From positions 1 to 64,000 of the forward strand of contig NZ_SMLG01000011.1 in NCBI RefSeq assembly GCF_004349195.1: a stretch of DNA of 64,000 nt, in the 5' to 3' direction. Below are positions 55,096-64,000 of this stretch, one piece after another. The notes under the pieces are model-generated. The model was not told the DNA's origin and ran no database searches. It was given only the letters and a program-made list of their open reading frames with translations. The DNA comes from Flavobacterium rhamnosiphilum. Lineage in GTDB: Bacteria; Bacteroidota; Bacteroidia; Flavobacteriales; Flavobacteriaceae. The translations under genes and the position numbers were made by a program. Position 1 is the first letter of the stretch; every line of letters begins with the position of its first letter.

Positions 55096-56154
55096 TTAAT
55101 ATCGGTAAACAAATGCGTTAATGTTCATTCCTGCTCCAACGGATGCAAAGATAAGAACGTCGCCTTTTTGTATGGATTGGTTTTCAATTTCTCCGCGAAT
55201 TAACAAGTCAAAAAGAGTTGGAACGGTGGCTACACTGCTATTTCCCAGTTCATGAATGCTCATCGGCATGATGTCTTTTGGAACGGGTCTGTCGTATAAT
55301 TTGTAAAAACGGTTTATTATAGCTTCGTCCATTTTTTCATTGGCTTGATGAATAAGAATTTTTTTCACGTCATCAATTCCCAATCCGCTTTTGTCCAAGC
55401 AACTTTTCATTGCTGCCGGAACTTGGCTTAAGGCAAATTCATAGATTTTGCGTCCATACATTTTTATATAACGAATGTCTGGATCTAAATCTGGGTTGTA
55501 CGATTTGCCAAAGAACAAGTAATTAGCCTCGTCATTAGCATAAGTCGCACTTTCGTACGCTAACATTCCGGTTTCGTCGTCTGAGGCTTCAATGATAGAA
55601 GCACCTGCACCATCCGAATAGATCATAGAATCCCTGTCGTGCGCATCAACTACTCTAGAAAGTGTTTCAGAACCTATTACCAAACAGCGTTTTGCCATGC
55701 CAGATTTTATGAAAGCATTGGCTTGCATAACACCTTCTATCCAGCCCGGGCATCCAAAAAGGATATCGTAGGCTACGCATTTTGGGTTTTTTATTTGTAG
55801 TTTGTGTTTGACACGAGTGGCCAAACTAGGAATCATATCGGATTGATTTGTTCCGCATTTTACATCGCCAAAATTATGTGCAAAGATGATGTAGTCAATT
55901 GTTTCCGGATCAATTCCTGCATTTTCTATTGCTTTTTGAGAAGCAAAGAAAGCTAAATCAGAAGAGGTGTATTGGTCTTCGGCGTAACGTCTGTGTTCTA
56001 TACCAGTAATTCCTTTAAATTTATTAATGACTACTTCATTAGGGTAACCAAAAGCTGTTCCGTCTTCATTCAAAAAAACATGTTCACTAAAGTCAGTATT
56101 GCTTACTTTTTTCTCAGGAATATAACTTCCTATTCCAGTTATTTTTATTTTCAT
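55096..56154 (-). CDS. 3-oxoacyl-ACP synthase III (KAS III/FabH-like) family protein
   Basis: 352 residues from the ATG at 56154; an upstream ATG at 56178 would add eight residues before the first strand (KIKITGIGSYIPE). The triad is intact: Cys at about 135 in DILFGCPGW, His in KILIHQANEKM and Asn in HELGNSSVATVP. Catalyses decarboxylative condensation of an acyl-CoA (or acyl-ACP) with malonyl-ACP. No other fatty acid synthesis gene is near, so it is probably an accessory condensing enzyme rather than the housekeeping FabH. Confidence 0.88.
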   Translation of the reverse strand: MKIKITGIGSYIPEKKVSNTDFSEHVFLNEDGTAFGYPNEVVINKFKGITGIEHRRYAEDQYTSSDLAFFASQKAIENAGIDPETIDYIIFAHNFGDVKCGTNQSDMIPSLATRVKHKLQIKNPKCVAYDILFGCPGWIEGVMQANAFIKSGMAKRCLVIGSETLSRVVDAHDRDSMIYSDGAGASIIEASDDETGMLAYESATYANDEANYLFFGKSYNPDLDPDIRYIKMYGRKIYEFALSQVPAAMKSCLDKSGLGIDDVKKILIHQANEKMDEAIINRFYKLYDRPVPKDIMPMSIHELGNSSVATVPTLFDLLIRGEIENQSIQKGDVLIFASVGAGMNINAFVYRY

Positions 56155-56519
56155 CGGGTTGTTTTTCCAAAAATTCACGCTAATTTAATGATAAATAAAT
56201 TAGTACACTCATAAAATTTATTATGCATGCATATAATTGTGAAATAATAATTTATTGGCAAAAATATTGATTATTTTATTACAAATTGTAAAAAAGTATG
56301 TGATATTTATTTTCTAATTGTTGCGATTGATGAAATGGATATTTAAGAGTTTATGATTCATATTTATTGCCAATGAATAATTATATTAAAAATATTTCTG
56401 GGTAGTTTTTAGCTGTGATCTTAATTTTTGTAGGATTATAATTTCTTTTATTAAATGTTGGTAATTTTGTAAGTTTTTTTATATTTTTGAGAATTATAAA
56501 TAACTAATTAATAAAAAAA
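56155..56519. promoter_or_regulatory. 365-bp divergent intergenic region
   Basis: Very AT-rich and without a gene. On the plus strand, TTG at 56458-56460 and TATTTTTG at 56482-56489 (21-bp spacer) make a good Bacteroidota promoter, with a leader of about 25 nt to the ATG at 56520. No convincing promoter for the minus-strand KAS III gene was found, and nothing else stands out. Confidence 0.55.
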
Positions 56520-57044
56520 ATGAAAAAAATTATTTTATTGTTTTCTATGATTTTAACAACAGCATTTGTAACTGCTCAAGTTGATGTTATTACAAAACAC
56601 AGTGGTGAAATTGTAAACGGAAAAGTGATGCGTGTAGACGAATACACGGTTGTTTTTAAATATGATGGTGAAGATGCTGAAAATTCTATCGGAAAGTATG
56701 CTATTGAAAAAATTGTTTACGGCAAAAGCGGTAGAGTAGAAGAAGTTACGGAAAAAATAGTTGTTGCTGGTGAAGCTGATTGGGAAAAAGTGATTATCCT
56801 TGAAGAGAAATCGTATATCGCTGGTTTGAAAAAAGTAGGTGAAGTTAGAGGTAAAACGGGAATGATTAATCTTCAAACTGGTAATACAGGCGACAAAAAA
56901 GCAGAAAAAAAGCTTAAAATGTCTGCTGCAGTTCTAGGTTGTCCTTTTGTATTGATGATTTCTGATAAAACTACGGTTGGGGCAAATTCGAATCAATTTG
57001 GTGGAACACAAGCTATAAAAACTGGTTTAGGATATAAATACTAA
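56520..57044 (+). CDS. Small exported protein of unknown function
   Basis: 174 residues with a signal peptide (about 1-20, ending FVTAQ). The mature N-terminal part (VDVITKHSGEIVNGKVMRVDEYTVV) has the pattern of short beta-barrel domains seen in many Bacteroidota exported proteins, but no family can be named. A hydrophobic segment (AAVLGCPFVLMI) with one Cys near residues 136-147 is not long enough for a membrane helix. Own promoter upstream and a perfect palindrome downstream, hence a single-gene unit. Confidence 0.75.
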   Translation: MKKIILLFSMILTTAFVTAQVDVITKHSGEIVNGKVMRVDEYTVVFKYDGEDAENSIGKYAIEKIVYGKSGRVEEVTEKIVVAGEADWEKVIILEEKSYIAGLKKVGEVRGKTGMINLQTGNTGDKKAEKKLKMSAAVLGCPFVLMISDKTTVGANSNQFGGTQAIKTGLGYKY

Positions 57045-57050
57045 ATTTAG

Positions 57051-57106
57051 AATATTCTTATAAAAAAATGCCTCGATATATCGAGGCATTTTTTTATAAG
57101 AATATT
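57051..57106. terminator. 56-bp perfect palindrome, bidirectional terminator
   Basis: Arms 57051-57078 and 57079-57106 are exact reverse complements with no spacer, built around AATGCCTCGATA, with A7 and T7 tracts inside the arms. It lies between convergent genes (the exported protein and gcvP). Confidence 0.85.
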
Positions 57107-57112
57107 TAAAAA

Positions 57113-59962
57113 TTAGTTTTCCATGTACGCTTCAATAGGCGCGCAAGAACAAACTAAATTTCTATCGCCATACGCTTCATCTGCTCTACGAACGGTAGGC
57201 CAGAATTTATTTTCGGCAATGTATTCTAATGGAAAAGCTGCTTGTTCCCGAGTGTATGGGAAATTCCAGCTATCTGTAGTTACCATCATCAAAGTATGTG
57301 GCGCATTTTTCAGCACATTATTTGGATTGTCTAAAGTAGCGGCTTCAATTTCTTTTCTGATAGCAATCATGGCGTCACAAAAACGATCCAACTCTTCTAA
57401 GTTTTCACTTTCGGTTGGTTCAACCATTAAAGTTCCGGCAACTGGGAAAGAAACGGTAGGAGCATGGAAACCATAATCCATCAAACGTTTTGCAATATCA
57501 GTTACTTCAATTCCTTTTTCTTTAAATGGACGGCATTCCAAAATCATTTCGTGTGCTGCACGACCCATTTCTCCAGAATACAACGTATCATAGTGACCGT
57601 TTAATTTCTCTTTAATGTAGTTCGCGTTTAAAATTGCATATTGAGTAGATTTTTTTACACCTTCAGCACCAAGCATACAGATGTAGCCATACGATATCAA
57701 GCAAACCAAAGCAGAACCCCAAGGCGCAGCAGAAATTGCCGTGATGGCGTTTTCTCCACCAGTTGCTATTACAGGATTTGTTGGCAAAAATGGCACTAAT
57801 TGTGGTGCAACACATATTGGTCCTACACCTGGTCCTCCGCCACCGTGAGGAATAGCGAATGTTTTGTGTAAGTTCAAGTGACAAACATCAGCACCAATAG
57901 TTGCAGGGTTTGTTAATCCTACTTGAGCATTCATGTTGGCACCATCCATATAGACTTGTCCACCGTTATCGTGGATCAATTGTGTAATTTCTTTAATTGC
58001 GCTTTCAAAAACACCGTGAGTTGAAGGATAGGTTACCATCAAGCAAGAAAGATTGTCTTTGTGTAAAATAGCTTTTTCACGTAAATCTTCAACGTCAATA
58101 TTTCCGTTTTCTAATGTTTTAGTAACCACAACTTTCATTCCTGCCATCGCTGCCGAAGCTGGATTTGTTCCGTGCGCTGATGATGGAATTAAGGCGATAT
58201 TTCTATGGTGATCTCCTCTTGATTGGTGGTACGCGCGAATTACCATTAATCCTGCATATTCCCCTTGTGCGCCTGAGTTAGGTTGCAACGTTGTTCCTGC
58301 AAAACCAGTAATAACATTTAACTGTTGTTCTAATTTAGCCAACATTTCTTGGTATCCTTGCGCTTGATCCAATGGTGCAAATGGGTGAATGTTATTCCAT
58401 TGTGCCATGCTCAAAGGCAACATTTCTGAAGCGGCATTCAGTTTCATCGTACAAGAACCCAGTGAAATCATCGAATGATTCAATGCTAAATCTTTTCTTT
58501 CTAACATTTTGATGTAACGCATCAAAGCTGTTTCTGAATGGTGCTTGTTGAAAACATCATGTTGCAAGAAAGTAGATGTTCTGTTTATGTTTTCTGGGAA
58601 ATGATTGGTTTCTGATAAACTGTCAATTGTAGTTGCTTGTTTATCATTTGCGGAAGCGAAAATGGCAACAATTTTATTTAAATCAGCAATACTTGTTGTT
58701 TCATTTAAGGAAATTGAAACCGTATTTTCGTCGATGTAATAAAAGTTAACTTCATTTTGTTCTGCGATGGCGCGTACTTTTTTGGCATCAGCTTTAACAA
58801 CAATTGTGTCAAAGAAAGCAGTGTTGGTTTGTTGTAACCCTAATTTTTCTAATTGATTTGCCAATGTTGCTGCCGAAGCATGTACTTTATTGGCAATATA
58901 TTGCAATCCTTTTGGACCATGATAAACGGTATACATTCCTGCCATAACGGATAATAATACTTGTGCGGTACAAATATTTGAAGTTGCTTTATCACGTTTA
59001 ATGTGTTGCTCGCGTGTTTGTAATGCCATACGCAAGGCACGATTTCCGTCAGTATCAACAGTTACACCGATGATTCTTCCCGGCATACTTCTTTTGTATT
59101 CTTCTTTTGTAGCAAAATAAGCAGCGTGTGGACCACCATAACCTAACGGAATTCCGAAACGTTGTGTTGTTCCAAGAACTACAGCAGCACCCATTTCTCC
59201 CGGAGGAGTCAATTTTGCCAAACTCAAAATATCAGCAGCAACAGCCACTTTTATTTCGTTTGTAGCTGCTTTAGCGATAAAAGCGGTATAATCATGAACT
59301 TGTCCAAATTTTCCTGGATATTGAAGGATTGCTCCAAAATATTCCGACGAAAAATTGAATGTTTCATGGTTTCCAACTACTAATTCAACCCCGATTGGCG
59401 TAGAACGTGTTTGTAGAACCGATAAAGTTTGTGGTAATATTTCTTCAGAAACGAAGAATTTATTGATGTTGTTTTTCTTTTGATCGCGAGAACGAACATC
59501 AAAAAGTAATGCCATTGCTTCAGCAGCAGCAGTTCCTTCATCAAGTAACGAAGCATTAGCGATTTCCATTCCGGTTAATTCGATAACCATCGTTTGAAAG
59601 TTCAAAATCGCTTCTAAACGACCTTGTGCAATTTCGGCTTGATACGGTGTGTAAGCAGTGTACCATCCTGGGTTTTCAAATACATTTCTTTGGATTACCG
59701 CAGGAATAATTGCTGCATTGTACCCTAAACCAATGTACGATTGAAAAACTTTATTTTTATTCCCTAATTTCTGGATGTGATTTGCAAACTCATATTCAGT
59801 CATAGCAGGTTCCAAGTCCAAATCAGATTTTAAACGAATATCACTTGGGATAGTTTCTTGGATCAATTGGTCAAGTGTTGCTGCCCCAATTGTCTTCAAC
59901 ATGTGTTCTAGGTCATTCTCTCTTGGGCCAATGTGTCTTAATGCAAAAGCGTCTGTTTTCAT
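57113..59962 (-). CDS. gcvP: Glycine dehydrogenase (aminomethyl-transferring), glycine cleavage P protein
   Basis: 949 residues, the single-chain form. It decarboxylates glycine with pyridoxal phosphate and passes the aminomethyl group to the lipoyl H protein. The two homologous halves are complete; the PLP lysine is in HLNLHKTFAIPHGGGGPG, after TYPSTHGVFE and MDGANMNAQVGL. The N-terminal RHIGPRENDLEHML and YTPYQAEIAQGR motifs are intact. GcvT and GcvH are not in the window, so the system is split over the chromosome. Ends 7 bp from the palindrome. Confidence 0.96.
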   Translation of the reverse strand: MKTDAFALRHIGPRENDLEHMLKTIGAATLDQLIQETIPSDIRLKSDLDLEPAMTEYEFANHIQKLGNKNKVFQSYIGLGYNAAIIPAVIQRNVFENPGWYTAYTPYQAEIAQGRLEAILNFQTMVIELTGMEIANASLLDEGTAAAEAMALLFDVRSRDQKKNNINKFFVSEEILPQTLSVLQTRSTPIGVELVVGNHETFNFSSEYFGAILQYPGKFGQVHDYTAFIAKAATNEIKVAVAADILSLAKLTPPGEMGAAVVLGTTQRFGIPLGYGGPHAAYFATKEEYKRSMPGRIIGVTVDTDGNRALRMALQTREQHIKRDKATSNICTAQVLLSVMAGMYTVYHGPKGLQYIANKVHASAATLANQLEKLGLQQTNTAFFDTIVVKADAKKVRAIAEQNEVNFYYIDENTVSISLNETTSIADLNKIVAIFASANDKQATTIDSLSETNHFPENINRTSTFLQHDVFNKHHSETALMRYIKMLERKDLALNHSMISLGSCTMKLNAASEMLPLSMAQWNNIHPFAPLDQAQGYQEMLAKLEQQLNVITGFAGTTLQPNSGAQGEYAGLMVIRAYHQSRGDHHRNIALIPSSAHGTNPASAAMAGMKVVVTKTLENGNIDVEDLREKAILHKDNLSCLMVTYPSTHGVFESAIKEITQLIHDNGGQVYMDGANMNAQVGLTNPATIGADVCHLNLHKTFAIPHGGGGPGVGPICVAPQLVPFLPTNPVIATGGENAITAISAAPWGSALVCLISYGYICMLGAEGVKKSTQYAILNANYIKEKLNGHYDTLYSGEMGRAAHEMILECRPFKEKGIEVTDIAKRLMDYGFHAPTVSFPVAGTLMVEPTESENLEELDRFCDAMIAIRKEIEAATLDNPNNVLKNAPHTLMMVTTDSWNFPYTREQAAFPLEYIAENKFWPTVRRADEAYGDRNLVCSCAPIEAYMEN

Positions 59963-60109
59963 TATATATAAAATGGGTTGTGTGTTTCTTGTTTTAAAAG
60001 GCTGTAAAAATAAATATTAATCTGCTATTAAAAGACTTTTTTAACTTCATTTTCTGTGAATTTTTCAACTAAAAGTCATTCTTGTTAACACTTTGATTAA
60101 TTTTGTCTA

Positions 60110-60940
60110 ATGAGGTTTTTAAAACTAATGTTCGATTTTTATATTAATAGCAGTATTCACGTGGGTTTATCGTGTTATGCCTTGGTGAGAATGACGCAAC
60201 ATATGTTCCATATTTCTTTTGATGAATCCATAGCCAACTTTGCTTTTTTTGGAACAATTGTAGGATATAATTTTGTAAAATACGATGCTTTGGCTCGAGC
60301 CAAAAAAATTGAAATGCGTAAGGAGCTAAAAATGATTGCTTTGTTTAGTTTTTGTTCCCTTCTTTTTGTTGTCTATTATTTTTTTCTGCTGGAACGAATA
60401 ACTCAAATCGTAGCGATTGTTTTTTTGAGTATTACGTTGTTGTATACACTTCCCTTTTTTCCAAATAAGAAGAATGCCAGAAATTGGGCCGGTGTGAAAA
60501 TTTATATTGTGGCTTTGTGTTGGGTAGGTGTGACGTTAGTATTGCCTGTTTTGAATGCGGATGTTTCAATTACTTTCGATTTCTATTTAAAATGCATGCA
60601 ACGCTTTATCTTGATTTTTGTATTGGTATTGATATTTGAGATTATTGATTTAGCAAATGATGATCCCAATTTGCAAACTGTTCCGCAACAAATAGGAATA
60701 AAACGTACTAAGATTTTGGGATATTTTTTATTAATTATTTTTTGTACACTAGAATTTTTCAATTCCAATAGTAATGTCAATTTTCAATTCTTTCTATTGG
60801 AATTGCTATTGATTTTTGCCATTGCTATAACCACTGCCTTTTTTCTGTTTTTTGCGAATGAAAAACGAACTAAATATTACACTTCTTTTTGGGCGGAAAG
60901 CGTGCCGATTGTTTGGTGGTTATTGCTTCTCATTTTCTGA
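60110..60940 (+). CDS. UbiA-like multi-pass membrane protein
   Basis: 276 residues with about eight membrane helices. It has the flavour of UbiA-superfamily prenyltransferases: YNFVKYDALAR in place of the first Asp-rich motif, and DLANDDPNLQTVPQQIGIKRTK, which resembles the second DxxxD region and the following helix. The first motif lacks the normal NDxxDxxxD, so prenyltransferase activity is doubtful. Its last 21 bp overlap the convergent SRPBCC gene. Confidence 0.6.
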   Translation: MRFLKLMFDFYINSSIHVGLSCYALVRMTQHMFHISFDESIANFAFFGTIVGYNFVKYDALARAKKIEMRKELKMIALFSFCSLLFVVYYFFLLERITQIVAIVFLSITLLYTLPFFPNKKNARNWAGVKIYIVALCWVGVTLVLPVLNADVSITFDFYLKCMQRFILIFVLVLIFEIIDLANDDPNLQTVPQQIGIKRTKILGYFLLIIFCTLEFFNSNSNVNFQFFLLELLLIFAIAITTAFFLFFANEKRTKYYTSFWAESVPIVWWLLLLIF

Positions 60941-61381
60941 CAGAGCTTTCAATGTTTTATTTCTTTCGATAATAAAATTAATCAAATGATTTTTTAAAAA
61001 CAGTAAATCAAATAATTTTCCAAAAAATCCATAAGGAACTTCATAATATAATTTATCCTTCATTATGGTAATGCCATCTTCTTCATTAAATAGATGTTCA
61101 TGTCGGAATGATTTGAATTTTCCTTCCTCCATTTCATCAACAAAATAGTCGTATAAAATCATTGCTGTGACTCGGCTTTTATGATTCAAATAAACACCAA
61201 AATGTTTGCCCCGCCAAGTCACCGTTTCATTGTAGTTGATTAATCCGGAAGTTATTCCGTCAATGGCGGTTTCTTTTGTGAAATCAGCAGATTTTTGATG
61301 TGCATCAACATTTCTGGATAAATCAAAAACAGTTTGTATTGGGGCGTTTATTTTTGTTAATACCTTTATAGTTGTCATCAT
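60920..61381 (-). CDS. SRPBCC-fold (START/polyketide cyclase-like) protein
   Basis: 153 residues. The N-terminal strand-helix TIKVLTKINAPIQTVFDLSRNVDAH and the TVTWRGKHFGVYLNHKSRVTAM, MKDKLYYEVPYGFFGKL segments are typical of ligand-binding SRPBCC proteins related to cell-division/lipid-binding types. The first two codons are both ATG. The ligand is unknown. Convergent overlap with the UbiA-like gene. Confidence 0.78.
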   Translation of the reverse strand: MMTTIKVLTKINAPIQTVFDLSRNVDAHQKSADFTKETAIDGITSGLINYNETVTWRGKHFGVYLNHKSRVTAMILYDYFVDEMEEGKFKSFRHEHLFNEEDGITIMKDKLYYEVPYGFFGKLFDLLFLKNHLINFIIERNKTLKALSENEKQ

Positions 61382-61685
61382 ATTTAGATTTTTTAGTTTG
61401 TCTTTAATGATAATTTTTGAACCAACAGAAAAAGAAGTGGTATTTAAATACTTGATAAAAGCGAACTATTTCTATATTGTAGTTTAAACGTATTTCGCAC
61501 AAAATCAAAGGTTTGCTTATTCAAAAGTAATATAAAAAAGTATTTTAATTTCAAATACACAGACATTTTTTTTTAAAATGCCATAAAACTAATATTACAT
61601 TTATTTTTTTTAAATAAAAATCTTTAAAAAAACCAAAGCTCTCACTCCGGTTTCTAATTCTCTAAAAATTTTATTGTCCAATAAT
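61382..61685. other. 304-bp gap between SRPBCC and M3 peptidase genes
   Basis: AT-rich, without an ORF of coding character on either strand. Apart from the M3 peptidase terminator at 61630-61653, I see only poly-A/T tracts, presumably the SRPBCC promoter region. Confidence 0.5.
61630..61653 (-). terminator. Terminator of the M3 peptidase gene
   Basis: On the minus strand AAACCGGAG pairs with CTTTGGTTT (nine pairs, two of them G-U) around a 6-nt loop, followed by a T run. It lies about 33 bp after the stop codon. Confidence 0.6.
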
Positions 61686-63713
61686 CTAAACCAATCCTGC
61701 TCTTCTCAACAAAGCTTCCGGTTTTGGTTCTTGCCCTCTAAAGCGTTTGTACAAAATCATCGGATGCTCTGTTCCGCCTTTTGAAAGCACGTTTTCTTTG
61801 AATTTTGTGGCTACTTCTTTATTGAAAATCCCTTTTTCCTGAAAATATTCAAAAGCATCAGCATCCAGAACTTCGGCCCATTTATAACTGTAATAACCAG
61901 AAGAATAACCGCCTTGAAAAATATGGGAAAAAGAAGTACTCATCACATTTTCCTTTACATCAGGATACAATTGTGTGGCTGCAAATTGTTCGGTTTCAAA
62001 AGCTTTGATGTCTTTGATGTTCGAAGGATCTTGTGCGTGCCATCCCATGTCTAACAATCCAAAACTCAACTGGCGCATCGTTGCCATTCCTTCTTGAAAA
62101 TTGGCACTTTCTTTTATTTTGTGAACTAATTCCATTGGAATCATTTCTCCAGTTTGATAATGATACGCAAATAAAGCTAAGGCTTCCGGTTCGTAGCACC
62201 AGTTTTCTAAAATTTGACTTGGTAATTCCACAAAATCCCAATACACGGAAGTTCCGGATAAACTTGGATACGTTGTGTTGGCTAACATTCCGTGTAACGC
62301 GTGACCAAATTCATGAAACAAAGTTGTTACTTCGTTAAAAGTTAATAAAGATGGTTTTGTTTCGGTAGGTTTCGTGAAATTGCATACAATAGAAATGTGC
62401 GGTCTTTCGTTGATTTCTTTTTTTATGTATTGTGATTTAAAAGACGTCATCCAAGCACCGTTGCGTTTGCCTTTTCTTGGAAAGAAATCAGCATAAAAAA
62501 CAGCAACAAGTTGGTCGTCTTCATCTTTTACTGCGTATGTTTTTACTTCTTCATGGTATTTATCGACTTCGAAAATTTCTTCGAAAGTGATTCCATATAG
62601 TTTTTGCGCTACTGCAAAAGCACCGTCCAGAACTTTTTCTAATTGAAAATAAGGTTTTAATATTTCATCATCCAAATTGAATAATTGTTGTTTCAATTTT
62701 TCCGAATAATATGCGCCGTCCCATTTTTCGAGTTGGTCAATTCCGTGTAACGCTGTTGCGAAAGCGGTCAATTGCGCAAATTCTTTCAAAGCTGCCGGTT
62801 TGGCTTTTTCCAATAAGTCGTTCGAAAATGTTTTTACTTTCTCCGGGCTTTCTGCCATTCTTTCTTCAAGAACAAAATGAGCGTGAGTGGCATAACCTAA
62901 AACTTGCGCTCGTTCAAAACGTAATTTTGCAATTTTCAGCACGATTTCCTGATTGTCAAATTCATTGTTTTGAAAACCTTTGGCGCCAAAAGCAATTGCC
63001 ATTTTCTTTCTCAATTCACGATTATCAGCATACGTCACAAACGGAACATAACTAGGATAATCCAATGTAAAAATCCAACCTTCTTTTTCTTGGCTTTTAG
63101 CCAAAGAATGAGAGGCTTCGATAGTTCCTTCCGGTAAGCCGGCTAAATCTTCTTTGTTTGTAATGTGCAATTGATACCCTTGCGTTTCAGCCAAAACATT
63201 TTCGCCAAACTGCAAACTCAATTTCGATAATTCTTTGTCGATTTCTCGTAATTGATTTTTTTTATCTTCCGGCAAATTGGCTCCGTTTCTGGAAAAACTT
63301 TTATATTTTTTATCCAAAAGCGTGGTTTGCTCCGGATTTAGATTCAGTTTTTCTCGTTGCTCATAAACTGTTTTTACTCTAGCAAATAAATCTGGATTAA
63401 GGCGAACGTCATTTCCAAATTCAGATAATAAAGGAGAAACTTCCTGAGCTATTTTTTGAATTTCATCATTTGTTTCTGCCGAATTCAAGTTGAAAAAGAT
63501 GCTTGAAATTCGGTCCAAAACATCTCCGCTGAACGCTAATGCTTCAATGGTGTTTTCGAAAGTGGGTTGTATAGGATTTCGTACAATGGCGTCAATTTCG
63601 GCTTTTGCTAATTCGATCCCTTTTTGAAAAGCAGGAAGAAAATCTTCGTTTTTAATTTTCGAAAAAGGCGCAGTATTGTACTTTGTATTGAAATGGTGGG
63701 TTAAGATGCTCAT
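61686..63713 (-). CDS. M3-family zinc metallopeptidase (oligopeptidase A / Dcp type)
   Basis: 675 residues. Zinc motif HEFGH at residues 467-471, with the third ligand in the following helix (YWDFVELPSQILENW, where Glu is the ligand), and the substrate-binding tail FSHIFQGGYSSGYYSYKWAEVLDADAF, which supplies the His/Tyr transition-state residues. No signal peptide, hence cytoplasmic degradation of oligopeptides or dipeptidyl carboxypeptidase activity. A TACATTTG box (plus-strand 63754-63761) about 40 bp before the start may be its -7 element. Confidence 0.93.
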   Translation of the reverse strand: MSILTHHFNTKYNTAPFSKIKNEDFLPAFQKGIELAKAEIDAIVRNPIQPTFENTIEALAFSGDVLDRISSIFFNLNSAETNDEIQKIAQEVSPLLSEFGNDVRLNPDLFARVKTVYEQREKLNLNPEQTTLLDKKYKSFSRNGANLPEDKKNQLREIDKELSKLSLQFGENVLAETQGYQLHITNKEDLAGLPEGTIEASHSLAKSQEKEGWIFTLDYPSYVPFVTYADNRELRKKMAIAFGAKGFQNNEFDNQEIVLKIAKLRFERAQVLGYATHAHFVLEERMAESPEKVKTFSNDLLEKAKPAALKEFAQLTAFATALHGIDQLEKWDGAYYSEKLKQQLFNLDDEILKPYFQLEKVLDGAFAVAQKLYGITFEEIFEVDKYHEEVKTYAVKDEDDQLVAVFYADFFPRKGKRNGAWMTSFKSQYIKKEINERPHISIVCNFTKPTETKPSLLTFNEVTTLFHEFGHALHGMLANTTYPSLSGTSVYWDFVELPSQILENWCYEPEALALFAYHYQTGEMIPMELVHKIKESANFQEGMATMRQLSFGLLDMGWHAQDPSNIKDIKAFETEQFAATQLYPDVKENVMSTSFSHIFQGGYSSGYYSYKWAEVLDADAFEYFQEKGIFNKEVATKFKENVLSKGGTEHPMILYKRFRGQEPKPEALLRRAGLV

Positions 63714-63940
63714 TTGTATTTTTTAATAAAAAGAATTCGATGTTTAAAGATAACAAATGTACGGATTTAATAAAAAAAATGAAGTTGATAAAGCAATTGA
63801 TTTGCTCCAAAATGGCACTGTTGATTGTGTTATTTAAATGTTATTTATTTCGTTTCGCAGTAATAAAGCCCTAAATTGTAAAAAAAGATTGGTTTCTGAA
63901 GAAACAAATCAAAAATAAGAAATAAATATTCAAAGAAAAT

Positions 63941-64000
63941 ATGAACTATCAAATTACAATAAATAGAGTCAATACTGTAGATGAAATTGAAGAATATTGG
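63941..64000 (+). CDS. Partial coding region at window end
   Basis: An ATG at 63941 opens a frame (MNYQITINRVNTVDEIEEYW) that runs out of the window after 20 codons. Too short to assign a family. The charged, non-hydrophobic start suggests a cytoplasmic protein. Divergent from the M3 peptidase. Confidence 0.5.
   Translation, partial: MNYQITINRVNTVDEIEEYW

Overview
The window is AT-rich chromosomal DNA from a member of the Bacteroidota, most likely a Flavobacterium or close relative. The grounds are a gldJ / porU-porV gliding and type IX secretion (T9SS) locus in the order known from Flavobacterium johnsoniae, a PorP/SprF plus OmpA surface module, a SusC/SusD glycan utilization locus, and promoters of the Bacteroidota type (TTG, about 19 bp, TAnnTTTG). 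I see no rRNA, phage, transposase or CRISPR array. One tRNA gene (tRNA-Val, anticodon TAC) is present. Most of the window is core chromosome.

Layout. 0.3-6.0 kb: secreted protein with a T9SS type B sorting domain, PorP/SprF-like outer membrane protein, OmpA-family protein. 6.1-11.4 kb: miaE, a glycosyltransferase, pyruvate dehydrogenase E2 and E1-alpha, cytidine deaminase. 11.5-19.8 kb: porV and porU, divergent from gldJ and murF. 19.9-35.9 kb: a beta-glucan utilization locus with a membrane-spanning propeller/Y_Y_Y/LuxR regulator, SusC, SusD, a PKD lipoprotein, GH16, an EEP-family hydrolase, two GH30 enzymes and GH3. The enzyme set predicts digestion of beta-1,3/1,6-glucan (laminarin-like or fungal wall glucan) to glucose. 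36.1-36.8 kb: a Nudix-fold regulator whose catalytic Nudix box is destroyed. 36.9-45.5 kb: tRNA-Val, folC, exbB-exbD, a small membrane protein, tonB in the opposite direction, a Glu/Leu/Phe/Val dehydrogenase, a chalcone-isomerase-like protein, anmK and an acyl-CoA dehydrogenase. 45.5-49.7 kb: a decayed DoxX-like gene, then a tight row of DinB-like, NRDE/TANGO2, ATP-grasp, LysE-like and M28 peptidase genes. 49.8-56.2 kb: acetyltransferase, SDR, SprT-like protein, MlaF/MlaE-type ABC transporter pair, glycosyltransferase, methyltransferase and a KAS III enzyme. 56.5-64 kb: a small exported protein, gcvP, a UbiA-like membrane protein, an SRPBCC protein, an M3 peptidase and the first 20 codons of another gene.

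Working together. ExbB/ExbD/TonB would power the SusC porter. PorU and PorV would process and shuttle T9SS cargo such as the first gene's product. Glucose from the glucan locus would reach pyruvate dehydrogenase through glycolysis.

The least explained parts are the row at 45.8-48.7 kb, the gaps between 51.1 and 55.1 kb that carry several classes of short repeats and hairpins, and the direct repeats in front of susC. No wholly new system stands out beyond doubt. The best candidates are given as findings.
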